A DNA stretch of 64,000 nt, taken from assembly GCA_002633005.1 (NCBI GenBank), contig NMRA01000472.1:167304-231303 (forward strand), given 5' to 3'. This document shows positions 12,701 to 23,174 of the stretch, piece after piece; position 1 is the stretch's first letter, and the number at the start of each line of letters is the position of its first letter. Made by a program: the position numbers and the translations under genes. Under the pieces are notes generated by a model. It made no database searches, was not told the DNA's origin, and saw only the letters and a program-made list of their open reading frames with translations. The DNA comes from Phoronis australis. Its lineage: Eukaryota; Phoronida; Phoronidae.

Positions 12701-13632
12701 TAGAACAGTACAAACGAACTAAACTGCATTAATCAAACTGGTTCTCTGCCACTGAAACAGAACTAAAACTGTTCACTGATGAATGTTAATAAAAATGTTG
12801 AACTTCTGTCGATATTAAAGAATTTTCCTTTAATTTCAAACTTAAAAAAATGATCGATCAACTGCTCATCTCTTAGTTGAGTTTTCTCCCACATGGCAAA
12901 CCACCTCTCCTTAATTGGAATGGCAAAACATAGACGTAGGACGTTTCCCTTAAATGGCAAATGTGACCTTTGACCTTCAATGGAAACAAAACACTTATGA
13001 TTTCAACCAGCAGCCAGTTCGACTTCTTTGAACGCATGTGTGCATATATCATCAGGGGAGAATTTGAAAACTATATTGGGATGAAAGAGTTACGCCTGTG
13101 TTTCAAAAATAGTGAACCTCAAAATTTTTTCAGAATCTAGAACTTCTTGCAATATTCAGAGTGAATTACTCTTACGTTAGCAAATTTTTTTACAAGTTTG
13201 AGCGTTCCATACCTCTTTAAAAGACTTGGACTAAATGCATTAAACTGATACTAAAAGTACAAAATGTGGCAATTTGCTACAGAAATTACTAATAACCACA
13301 GTCCTCCCAAAGATTTTCAAACTCGACACACCTAGGCCAAACTCGTCACAACGAAATTCAAACTCGACGCAGTAACGTGTCAAAACTGGTTGTGGAGAAC
13401 ACTGGCTGAAGATTCCTTGTGTAAAAGTGATGAAAACAAGTGATCATTTTTCAATGTTCCTTTTCGAGTAAAATTTCAGTGCATCTGACATGACTCAAAA
13501 CATGAGAAAAGCAAAGAAAATGTTTTGAGTCACTCATTTTCATAAGATTTTCTTGATTATCCAAAAATCGCATTTTCTCTGAACACTTGCAATTGCTTCT
13601 CCCAATTATAGTTACCTCAGAGACTCAGAGTC
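9794..13632. other. Non-coding DNA, no supported gene
   Basis: AT-rich sequence with short frames on both strands. The minus strand near 11512-11697 has an acidic 61-codon frame (DPDPDTTDD...), but no recognised family, no convincing splice partners and no repeat of it elsewhere. I could not support an exon. Confidence 0.3.
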
Positions 13633-13684
13633 NNNNNNNNNNNNNNNNNNNNNNNNNNNNNNNNNNNNNNNNNNNNNNNNNNNN
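13633..13684. other. Assembly gap of 52 N
   Basis: A run of unresolved bases. The sequence to its right begins a cluster of repeated 14-mers (see 13706-14101), so the missing stretch may be repetitive. Confidence 0.99.
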
Positions 13685-13705
13685 GTATAGTTCAAGTGCC
13701 AAATA

Positions 13706-14101
13706 GTCACATCTGTAACAGTCACATCTGTAACGCACGTGGTTTTTTTAAATTGCTCATAATTATACAAAGACTTGATTTTAGTTCAAAAACCTTTTCT
13801 TCATGTTATAGCCAAATAAATAGTTAAATTATCTATAGGGAAACTAGTTCCATAATATAAAAGACAGAACAGAGTTTTTAGCCAAACCACCATTAGCATA
13901 TTAACCATGGCATTTTTGGTCACATCTGTAACACTAATTAAAAGTAAATTTTAGTACTCTTATAATGTGCAGAATTAAAAACTTTTTGATACCTGAAGTG
14001 CTTCCATCAAGTGTGTAATGTGTACTTAAAATTTCTTACTACTGTGATGTTTCACTAATTTTATATTGGAATTTAAAGTGTCTGAATGTCACATCTGTAA
14101 C
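13706..14101. repeat. Four copies of GTCACATCTGTAAC
   Basis: The exact 14-mer GTCACATCTGTAAC occurs at 13706-13719, 13721-13734, 13919-13932 and 14088-14101, all in the same orientation. The first two are adjacent and the others are separated by about 185 and 155 bp of AT-rich unique sequence. The array starts directly after the N gap. Confidence 0.85.
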
Positions 14102-14167
14102 AAAACCAATACTGTGGAATGCACCAGTCCTCTGATTTTAAAACACACACTCTAAGCCTAGTGTTGC

Positions 14168-14313
14168 CAGTGGTGGATCCATGGCAGTGTATTTGCCAGG
14201 ATTTTGCTCGTCAGACATTCAGTTCCCATCCCCGAACTGCCAAATAAACTTTAAAACTTTAGAGGAGGGGAATGGCAATGGCCCCCTTGCCCTCCCACCT
14301 AAATCTGCCACTG
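14168..14313. mobile_element. Short hAT-like element, family A
   Basis: Starts CAGTGGTGGATCCATGG and ends ...AAATCTGCCACTG, inverted ends. Flanks GTTGC (14163-14167) and GTTGA (14314-14318) match at 4 of 5 bases. The body shares 'GCCAGGATTTTGC(T/C)CGTCAGACATTC' (two shorter parts of which recur) with copies at 26220, 26459 and 35256. Confidence 0.75.
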
Positions 14314-14671
14314 GTTGACACATATCCTGGATGAAGTATTGTCTATGCGAATTAAAATGATTTTGGTGAAGAATTCAAACTCCACTTCTTTGGTCACCAT
14401 TGATTTCACCATCCCGGTGCCTACCCTCTGATGTCACCACAGAAACAGAAACAGAAACAGATTTCACCGCAAGCGATTACAAAGTATTTCAATTGGTGTC
14501 ACCCGGGTTAGGCCATTAGGCCACAAAAAGAGACAGAGCATCCAGCAAAAATACATGTGCATGCTACATTCGATGTTATTCGCTGTATTTTGAAATAAGC
14601 AACTTTTTATGAGGATATGCCTGAGGTTGCCACAATGTAATTTCCCAGAAATCAAGGAATCTGCGTATCAG

Positions 14672-14820
14672 CATGGGTGGTGCAGCACTGAAAAAAGTGG
14701 AGGGGCTAAAGTCCCCTCATCCCCCCCTGTGTGGTGCACTGCCTAAAGACCATGTGCTGCTTAGCACTGAAAAAATTGGGGAGGATAAGCCCCCCAGCCC
14801 CCTATGATGCGCTGCCGATG
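14672..14820. mobile_element. Short inverted-repeat element, family C
   Basis: Starts CATGGGTGGTGCAGCACTG and ends ...GATGCGCTGCCGATG. Like the copy at 5417 it is a dimer of two 'AGCACTGAAAAAA..TGG' half units. Flanks ATCAG (14667-14671) and ATTAG (14821-14825) match at 4 of 5 bases. Confidence 0.75.
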
Positions 14821-14962
14821 ATTAGGGCTGGCTTGCTGTAAAGTTACCCACTGAAACATCGAAATTGGTATGTTATATTTATAACCGTCATATTGACAGA
14901 CATATACATCGCCTGGCAGTGTAATTTACAGTGTAATGCCGCCAGCACAAACCCAAAGCAAA

Positions 14963-15933
14963 GGGCCCCTTAGGCAATGACCATCGCCTCTGTTCGCCCG
15001 ACCAGAGGCGATGCAGCTCCTATAGGCGCTCCATATGCCGAAAGCTTTTCAGCGAATTATACCTCGCACCGACTAAAACATCAAAGTCACATTGTTATAA
15101 ATACCTTTTGCGCATAGAGGAACACCTTTTAAGAGGTTGTCGATGTGTTTAATTCCTTCCAACTCGGACAAATACTCCCGTTATCAAACTTTTTCTTCGA
15201 GCAGTCCCTATTTCACTTCCCAAAATCGTGAACTAACCATTTTTACACTGCGCACGCTCCAATTTTTACCGCGCTCGCTAGGTGATGTGACTTCATGACC
15301 TCAATCTTTAAATAGGCCAAAGGTGAGCCATTGCGGTCTTGTCAGTCAAATGTTCGTTTCCAAAATGCCACCACTACTTGTCTTTAATTGGCGTTACTTG
15401 AAACTGATTGTATTTCAATAAATTATTGTTTGTATTTGATAAAAATAAATGCTGTTGATATGACATTTAATAGTCTTTGTGCACATATTTGACATTTTAA
15501 TGTTTAACAACACGGCAAACGCACGGCTGGTTTCCGGCAGCACATACGCAGAGGGCGGGGACTTCAGCTTTCAAAGTTCGCCGGTAGGACCGTAACTTCT
15601 GACCTTCGGCCTGGTTAAAAGAATGAGGTCAAATCTCTTGGCGTGCGCCGAGTGAAAATGGTGAGTTCACGATTTTGCCTGAAATAGGGACTGCTCGAAG
15701 AAAAAGTTTGATAGCGGGAGTATTTGTTCGAGTTGGAAGGAATTAAACACATCGACAACCTTCTAAGGTGTTCTTCTATGCGCAAAAGATATTTATAACA
15801 ACATGACTTTGATGTTTTAGTCGATGCGAGGCATAATTCGCCGAAAAGCTTTCGGCCTATGGAGCGCCTATAGAGCTGCATCGCCTCTAGTCGTGCCAAC
15901 AGAGGAGAAGGTCATTGCCTAAGGCTAAGGGCC
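14963..15933. mobile_element. Foldback element with about 330-bp inverted arms
   Basis: The left arm (14963-15305) and right arm (15610-15933) are long inverted copies of each other. Both contain AGGCGATGCAGCTC, TTTTGCGCATAGAGGAACAC or its variant, and 'AATTCCTTCCAACTC..ACAAATACT'. Outer ends read GGGCCCCTTAGGCAATGACC at the left and the inverted equivalent at the right. About 300 bp of AT-rich sequence separates the arms. A single arm recurs at 56700-56945 inside intron 3 of the third HSD gene. No transposase is visible and no clear target duplication was found. The 94-codon frame inside the right arm is a by-product of arm sequence. Confidence 0.75.
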
Positions 15934-16466
15934 TAAGTCTAAAACTGTTTAGAGCCTTAACAGCCAGCCAAGGGACTACTACGGTAAATTACCACTACTA
16001 CTACTAGTACATGTTGTCTATGGAATCGTGAACGTTGTATCCAAGTTAGATAAGAACGAAGCGTAGAAAAGACATTTTGCATTAGAGAAAAATGGACTTT
16101 CAAGTTCAGGAATGACGTAAGACTAAAGAGTCGTAAGACTTAGAGACAGTCAATACAAAGCGTTAGAACCATCCACTTAATAACAAAGGACCCGTTAATC
16201 AGAGAATTTTCAAAATCTGAGACCTCTATGTTCAACTAGCGCCCACAAAAACTTACTTCAGTAATGTGGCTCCGTACATAACGAGGTCTTAACACCTCAG
16301 TAGCCGATGGAAATTGCGTTCTTCGTTTCTCCGTTACCCACTGATACAGCGCTACCTATTGGTGGCTGAAAGAGTATATTGACCTACTTTCTGCTAAGGA
16401 GTTAGCAGTTTAACTATAGCCGTAAATTAATACTTTCTGACCAAAATCACGTTGACGGATAACGTT

Positions 16467-17020
16467 GTTGGCCAAATGGGTGAACGCTATGCACGTAAAT
16501 TACGTGCTTAAATTAATTCTTGTTAGTGGCGTAAATTAATTATATGAGGCGTAAATTAAAGTTTATTAATACGTGCGTAAATTACGCTCGTAGACAATTA
16601 ATTTACGCCGTGAATTAATTCTTAACAATCACCTTAAAGATAAAATGGGAAAAGTGGCCGACGATTGCAATGTGTTATCTCTGCCAGCCACAATATGTGC
16701 CATTTCTATTGCGGATGCCCTCTGCCTCTGCCTTGTTCTCGTTTTCAGTATATATATAGTCAAATGTAGAGCGCATGCGTCGATTGTAAAACCAACGGAA
16801 TTGGACGAGAAAAGAATTATTTTACGGCGTAAAGTAATTATTTAAGTGCGTAAATTACGCACGTAAATTAACTCTCATTTACGTCGCTTAAAGTTAATTT
16901 GTCCCGCAAATAATTAATTTACGCCGCTAAAAGTTATTTTACACCGCGAATAATACGCCACTAACAAGAATTAATTTACGTGCGTAATTTACACGCGTAA
17001 CCTTCACTCATTTGGCCAAC
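16467..17020. mobile_element. Inverted-repeat element packed with GTAAATTA motifs
   Basis: Ends are GTTGGCCAAATGGGTGAACG at the left and the inverted GTTCACTCATTTGGCCAAC-like end at the right. The arms hold about ten repeats of (G)CGTAAATTA or its reverse, many themselves palindromic (GCGTAAATTACGC). The two arms also share 'AATTCTTGTTAGTGGCGTA' in inverted positions. The central 16645-16845 stretch has a 66-codon frame with one hydrophobic segment (ATICAISIADALCLCLVLVF). It may be chance. A related fragment lies near 54350-54400. Confidence 0.7.
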
Positions 17021-18229
17021 GATAGTGACACGGCAAGAGCTAGAGCAGCTAGACTACCGAGGAGTGCTCTCAAAGGGTACCTTTTCAAGATTTCCGTTTC
17101 CGCCGGTTGTGTCACGTGACGTTGGGAGGGTCTTTCTGACAGCTTGAGATCATGCAACGTGGCCGATCGCTGTAACAAGAGAGGATGCTGTCAGTCAAGG
17201 ACAGATTTCGACGCATGCATGAACAACTAAGGATATCCTCGTGTGTCTGATTCCGGGAGCAATTCGTATCATCAGAAATCCGTTGATGGAGCGGAAATTG
17301 ATCTACCCTGCTGTCATCGCTTAGCAATTAAGTACATGTACGTGATGTCACCAGTCCTGTAGTGGCAAAATTAGACGGTAAGTAGGAATCCAAAGCCCAT
17401 CGTATCACCTTGAGCACTGAATTTTAAAAGCGCATTGAAGCAGCCTATTTTTGACTCACGAGTGGGTATTTACTTCGAGTCTGCAGTGGCAAATCCAGGA
17501 TGTCGCAGAAAGGGGGACCAACCACACACATAAGAAGACAAAAGTCCGTGTGCATTCCAAGCGGTCTCTGGAGGGGAGTCAAAACACAATTTTAAAGGAA
17601 AATAGGCGCGTAACGCCCAGAAACGATGTGCTGGCGGCGTTTTTAGTCGCCCGTGGGTTGTGTACTGGGGAACCCTTTGGGCCCCTTTATCCGCCTATGG
17701 TATGACACCATAATTGTTATTTTATCTTGAAATATGAATCTAAAATTTCACTACTTGGCGAATATGTTACTCCGCACGCTTCAAAGACTAATTACACGGA
17801 CACGATATTACACAACTACTGATGTTTCACTCGGAGCTGAACACAATGTACAATTAAACTAACGCTATGTGTCTGCATCGTAGTTACACGTGGTGACCGA
17901 GTTTCTACTTTAGGTGGCAGAACTATACCATTCGGTAACTTGTAGCCGACTCACGCTTAAAGGCGAAGGCAACCTTTTTCATGTCACTTGTAGCAAAAAT
18001 AAGGTTCGTTGATTATTCCAGACACATTTTTCATTTAATTACAGCTTTTCGTAATTTCATTAATTTCTCGTCCTCTACTCTGGAAGTGACGTTTTGGGAG
18101 GCAAGAGTTTCGCGCCAATTTCTTTTCATCATAGTCTGATCGACTGTGAGAGCTGTCGAGTCAGTCATTGTTTTACCTCAGTTGTGATAAGTTCGGTCGT
18201 CGTTTACTTTTGTTTACAAGTCAGTCAAC

Positions 18230-18571
18230 ATGGCACGCTGTTGCTGCGTGCTGGGATGTACTCATTATCGTCTCACACGCGCTTTGTGTACCTTGCGTTG
18301 CTTTCCGAAGGATGACACACTTCGCCGTACTTGGCTAGCTCGTTCATGTGAAGAACGCAGCGCTACCCGTCCACGCAACGTACAAAGTAGTGGAGGGTTA
18401 CCGAGTGTGTGGTTTCTGCCGTCAGATTACGACAGAGATATGTACGCTGAATTGATGAAGGTTCCTGCAAAACAACGCCTGAAGAAGGGTACCATACCGT
18501 TGCTGTTGATTCCCGGCAGTGCCCCGTCGCCAACCCCGAGAAGTGCGTTTTTGAAGCGAGAAGCCTCGTGA
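18230..18571 (+). pseudogene. Broken THAP-domain fragment (transposase-related)
   Basis: The 113-codon frame starts MARCCCVLGCTHYRLTRA and continues RCFPKDDTLRRTWLARS, then FLPSDYDRD and LKKGTIPLL. THAP zinc fingers are C2CH modules with CxxxC near the start, an FP motif, a W, CxxH followed by F.psDy, and a final AVP-type motif. Here the first cysteines, the FP, the W, the SDY and the T-I-P motif are present. At the CxxHF position the sequence reads VWFLPSDY, so the second pair of zinc ligands is lost, apparently by a short deletion. It cannot fold as a normal THAP finger. No transposase catalytic domain follows. It lies inside a palindromic element nested in a hAT-like transposon, so a transposon origin is more likely than a host gene. 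Confidence 0.65.
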
Positions 18572-18911
18572 GCTGTGGCCACTATGTACAGTGACTGGAG
18601 GCTCTTCATCTACTGTCACCCGTGCCTCGATCCGAATGTACCCCATTGCGTGCAATTCCCGGAACTAGCAGTAATTCGCCCTGTGCTGTTGTACCAGCCC
18701 GGCCAGAGCCTGTAAGCAGCCCTGCAGCGATGTTGAGTAGTGGTGGTGAATACAGGCCCAGTTCGACACCCAGTGAAGAGGACAGTTCGTCATCCAGTGA
18801 ACAGATCGGTGAGCCTATAGTTTGATAAGTTTATTGTGAACTTGTATTGGAGCTATTTAGAAGGTGCCAGGTGTGTGGCGAGGGAGTCACACGGCGGAAT
18901 GTAAGCAGTTT

Positions 18912-19025
18912 GGGTGCTCAGATCACCCTCCAGTGGGAGTGTGTCGCGGCCGACACTCGGGCAAGTGGGACAGTACTTCCTCTGTACGCGAGACGATGAG
19001 TACACCCCAATACGCAGCAAGAGCG
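18912..19025 (-). pseudogene. Second, inverted THAP start fragment
   Basis: Read on the minus strand from an ATG at 19025, the frame begins MPRSCCVLGCTH. This is the same opening as the fragment at 18230 on the plus strand, and the upstream 150 bp match in inverted orientation. After the shared opening the frames diverge and a stop follows within about 40 codons, so the FP and SDY parts are absent. It records an inverted duplication of the 5' part of the THAP unit. Confidence 0.6.
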
Positions 19026-19930
19026 TGGCATGTTGACTGACTCGTAAGCAAAAGCAAACGACGACCGAAGTTATCACAACCGAGGTAGAACAATGACTGA
19101 CTCGACTGCTCTCACAGTTAGACTATATGAAAAGAAATTGGCGCGAAATTCTTGCCTCCCAAAACGTCACTTCCGGAGTAGACGAAATTGTCCAGGACGT
19201 GTGGTTGCGCGCGCCGGAATTAGGGCAATAATTCGGTCGTTAGCGTACCAGTGCATCGATACCGTTAGCTATCATATAAAGAATACGCCCCACTATATAC
19301 CGTCACTTACTGTGCGTAGGCGCTACGTTAAGATGTAAAAAGACTGCGCCTACGCCCCACTATAATGTAACTTACGGTGCGTAGGCAATACGTTCTAATG
19401 CCAAAAGGTGGTTGGCTGCGCCTACGTGCTCCTACGCCCCACTACAGCACTGGATGTCACATCTAAGTTGTCTCAAAATGACGACTTCAGTATATATAAG
19501 ACGCCACTAGGATAAGTCCTCGCTTTTTCGTCGGAGGCTTGGAAGGCGACGAATTAAGCGAGGTTGCTTGTTTCATGAAATCAGTTGAAGAGAACTTATT
19601 AAGGCTTAATTCGATTTTCATTTTAGCCAGCTTAACAGAGCGAAGTACAACTTTAATAAACTCATCCATTGCAATTAAATCAGTGGTAGAGGATGCACCA
19701 AGTTAATTCATGATGCTAACCCCCTCTGCCGGGAAGTGGTCCATGGAGAAATATAGTTTTACATTCTCTAAAATTGTCTTATTGAATTAAAAAACGGGGA
19801 AATAATATGCTCTTCAAAAACTGTGTTTTACAAATTTTCTCGCCTTTTTTGAAATAGACGTAGGCAGACGAGTGATCAAACCTTATTTTGTAACCTTAAT
19901 TCTAACTCATACAACAAAAAAGGCTATGTC

Positions 19931-19995
19931 TAGGGGCGGATCCAGGATTTTTAGTTAGGGGTGGGGGGCAGAGTATTAGCCAGAATTCACAAAAC
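19931..19995 (+). mobile_element. Truncated family A element
   Basis: The stretch AGGGGCGGATCCAGGATTTT and the following '(GGGGGGCAGAGTATTAGCCAG)'-like body match the left half of family A copies at 26459 and 35256. The right inverted end is missing. Confidence 0.6.
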
Positions 19996-20100
19996 GTAAG
20001 ATATTTTTTTTGTAAAAAAAACAGCAATCTCCTTACGGTACGCAAAAACTGGGGGTTTGCAAGGAAAATCCTTATAGCGGTTTTTAGGTTAATGAATAAA

Positions 20101-20244
20101 CATGGGCGGCAGAGCACTGAAAAAGTGGGGGATAAAGCATCCCCCAGCCCCGCCTGTTGCACCGCCTATAGACCATTGGCGGCGCAGAACTAAAAAAGCA
20201 GGGCTATTGCCCCCCTCCCAGCCCCCTATGGTGCACCGCCCATG
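20101..20244. mobile_element. Short inverted-repeat element, family C, perfect 5-bp target duplication
   Basis: Starts CATGGGCGGCAGAGCACTG and ends GTGCACCGCCCATG, with a 9-bp perfect inverted terminus CATGGGCGG/CCGCCCATG. Flanked by ATAAA at 20096-20100 and 20245-20249. It is the cleanest copy of the family and defines its ends. Confidence 0.85.
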
Positions 20245-20249
20245 ATAAA

Positions 20250-22640
20250 TATTGGAATTGTAAAGTTTCAATTAAACTCACCGACCAGTTTTTGAGAACT
20301 CGTGTTCCTGAGTTCAAATTAAGTTGGTTTACAGAAGTCGAGAAAAAGCGGAAAAGGTCGTGAGTTAATGATTAATTATTAGTGAAAACTTGTTTTTGGT
20401 CAACATAATCTATACATGCCTTTGCCAAACGTTCGCTACTTCAACGTTCACTCGCAATGTTAACTGAATTTGAAGTCCGTAATTAACTTAATTATCACTA
20501 AAACATTTTAATTTTGTGAATGTGCCTCCAGTCAAGCTAGGTCAAGGTGGGTTCAGCAGCTAAGTAGGTAAACAGTTCATTGTGATACGCACCACGCGCC
20601 GTGGAGAACAAGTCAGATCGACATGGACAACAGAAATCAAGTCGGTGGTTAAAGCATGCCGTGAGTACGACATAGGAACAGCGAAATGCCAAATCAAATC
20701 AAATTAATGAATTTGGGTGACGATTTATCTCTTTTCACAACTTGCCGTCTTCGTGAACACAAAGTCACAGAGACGGTGTGGCGACTCGGACTCGGTGCAT
20801 TCGAATGCATGCAGACGCACAACTCCCTAAGTATTAAAACTACGTTCTGTATTCGTTTTCCGCTACATCTTTTTATCCTATGTACACCTCATTAACTCAA
20901 TATTATGGCGACTCTGTGAATGAAAGAACTGAAGGTAAATACGGAACGGTACATGTTTCATATTTAAAGTTCCCCAAGATGAAGATAAGGCATTTTGTTA
21001 GACAGCCGTGAAATAATGTAAGAACGTCAAATTCTTGTGAATAAGGTTTGAGTGCACGTTTTCATGTGCGCTTTACGATCAAGGCTGCAAAAATGGGACC
21101 CCCTAACAGCAATGTTCCGGCCGGGGCCTTCAAAGCGTAAATCAAGCGCTGGTAGTTGACAAACGTTCTCTTGAATCTTTTCTCTTCTACATGTTTTGCT
21201 TTCCTTCATTTCTCGACTGTCCTCGGCGCCTATGCCGGTTGCCACTGACGCCTGCAAACTATTAGGTTGTGAGGGAGGGGCGTTCCCCCGCCAACCCCCG
21301 CTTCCTACAACCCTGCAATGTGGTCTTCATGTCACACGTTGGTGGGAGAAGTGTGCAAATAAAATATTGCTACCCTCGTCCAGCCTCGTACCCCCCAAAC
21401 ACGGTAGTTTTCAGAGGCTTAAAAATGTATAGGTGCACCACTGATATCTCTTGACAGTGCTTGACCAGATTCCAGGGCTGTTATTTTTCCGGTTCATAAT
21501 TAGTCCTCTTTCTTCTTTGTATTCAGTTGCGCAGTGTTGACAGTTTTTTTATCAAGCTTCACCCAAGTTGAACTAAGACTTCTTTCTTCCTAACGGGTTG
21601 TATTGCCAGGGATTTTAATGAAGTATTTTGCATTATGACTTTCATTTTTACCTTGAAGCTAGCATGGAGTAGACAACCTCTGGTTTCCTGTGTTTTTGTT
21701 TTCAGTAGATCACCTTGGATTGTCTGCTTTTTACCATCAGTTTAACTTCTTCTAATTTTAGGAAGCTATTTAGAGCATAGTATATAATTGTGCGGTAATA
21801 TGTCAGGGCGTTGACATGTTGTAAGCAAGAATTATTAGTCTTCTTACTCGCCGTATGTACGGTTAGCGGAACTATTCGGGACAGAGATATTTTCAGACTT
21901 AAAGGAGAATGCTACCCGATTTAATTAGTCTTTTTTTACCGCCTTAATTGGTCCATATCCACATCGTCTCTTATACGGTCGTCTACTATGGTCTGGCTTT
22001 TTAGAACAGACAGTGTACTTGTCAACGGAAGTGAATCTCGCCATCAGTCGGGAAGTTTTCGCCCTGGGATTTCCCCACAATTTGCTGATAAAGAATCGTA
22101 ATTTAATGACGAAGTTTGATAGCAATGTACCACAATTTTGTGGAAAGTCGATCTGTCGTAGGCTACAGACACGTTGCAGAGCATAAATTTGATGAATCCT
22201 AGCTTCGGATCTCACCTGTTTCGGACACTGCGTTTCAACAGTAGGCTCCAATAAGCGCACCCCCTCTCCTGAAACGAATTATTTTTTCTAAGGCTAATAC
22301 GGTGTCTATAAAAGAGACCAAGAAAGCAACTTGGATTTGGTGGACAGAAAGTCATAACTATATAGCTGTCCATTAATTTAAAAGCAGCCATTGTCAACCC
22401 CTCCCATTGTTAATTTACCTAATTACATGGCGAATTATTGTATCTGCCATCAATTGAAATTTCATCAAGTATGTTGCTCTGACATCAAGTTTTTTGTCTG
22501 CACTCTACATACAGGTTGCACTATTCGTCCAATTGGCAAAAGATTCACCCACAACTTCTAGTCCCCGAAGTGCTAGAAGCCTAAGGTCGTTCATCATGAT
22601 CAGATTCAAAATGGCGGACGTGTTTTTGAAGTCAGATTCA
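20250..22640. other. Non-coding DNA, no supported gene
   Basis: AT-rich sequence with short random frames on both strands. One recognisable piece is at about 21824-21860 (GTAAGCAAGAATTATTAGTC then TTCTTACTCGCC), a single arm related to the palindromic element at 56538-56676. Confidence 0.35.
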
Positions 22641-22654
22641 AATCCTCATAGAGG

Positions 22655-23165
22655 CCGCATTTCTATGCGCCCATATACCTATATGTGGGTGCAAATTGCC
22701 TTCATCTCTGTCTGGGCGTCCAGCGTCAGAAGCTGTATCTCCTGAACCCCTCAAAGTATTTTCACCAAATTTGACACTGGGTTCATATGAAGATGACGAC
22801 AGAAGAGGACGAATTTCAGACGGATGTGACTACCGTTGTGCCCCTAGTGGCAATTTATTTTTTACATTTACCTCTGTGTCTTTAAAGGTTGTCTACGGAT
22901 TTTTGTGAAACTTGGCATATAGGCACCTGTTAGTAGGATGATGCTATATTCCTGTTTTCGGAAGGAGTCAAGGTATTTTGCGCCACCTAATGACCATTTT
23001 TACTGTTTTTTTGGCATCCGCCTCTCTATCAACCAAACCGCTCTTAAAGATGATTGCAAAACTTGGCATGCATGTATTTTCTTACTATGAAGAGAAAGCC
23101 TGTCGATGACTTTCGGATTAATGTGGCTACTGCGGCACCTCCTAGTGGCAGTTTTTCATGTGAAG
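22655..23165 (+). repeat. Family D repeat block (about 140-bp units with GTGCCCCTAGTGGC cores)
   Basis: The block opens with an inverted pair CGCCCATATACCTATATGTGGG and continues 'GTATCTCCTGAACCCCTCAAAG'-type and 'AAACTTGGCATA'-type phrases seen throughout 42218-45945. Core motifs are at 22838-22851 (GTGCCCCTAGTGGC), about 22980 (GCGCCACCTAATGACC) and about 23136 (GGCACCTCCTAGTGGC). It encodes no protein. Confidence 0.7.
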
Positions 23166-23174
23166 ACTCGCTCG

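Larger units (their letters stand above)
18060..19195. mobile_element. Nested palindromic element with about 200-bp inverted arms carrying THAP start regions
   Basis: The left arm (about 18070-18275) and right arm (about 18990-19190) are inverted copies. Both hold GGAAGTGACGTTTTGGGAGG, then CAAGAGTTTCGCGCCAATTT or its variant, then GTTGTGATAAGTTCGGTCGT or its variant, then an ATG opening M(A/P)R(C/S)CCVLGCTH. So each arm begins a THAP-type reading frame pointing inward. Only the left frame continues for a domain length. The arm ends near 'CTACTCTGGAAGTG' have no target duplication that I can define. A P-element-like or other THAP-transposase origin is inference. Confidence 0.7.
17352..19452. 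mobile_element. hAT-like DNA transposon, 2.1 kb, with perfect 8-bp target duplication
   Basis: The left end CAGTCCTGTAGTGG (17352) and right end CCACTACAGCACTG (to 19452) form a 14-bp terminal inverted repeat with one mismatch. The flanks are identical: GATGTCAC at 17344-17351 and 19453-19460. Known hAT and P-type elements both make 8-bp duplications, and hAT termini often begin CAG. Subterminal repeats of 'ACTTAC(G/T)GTGCGTAGGC' occur near 19305 and 19370, which suits a hAT element. The interior carries no intact transposase. Instead it holds a palindromic pair of THAP-coding fragments (18060-19195), probably a second element nested in the first. The MITE at 6443-6602 is a deletion product of the outer element. 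Confidence 0.85.

Noticed and set aside
16645-16845. Small membrane-protein-like frame inside the GTAAATTA element
   Set aside because: Only 66 codons with one apolar segment, in the centre of a palindromic element. Nothing independent supports translation.
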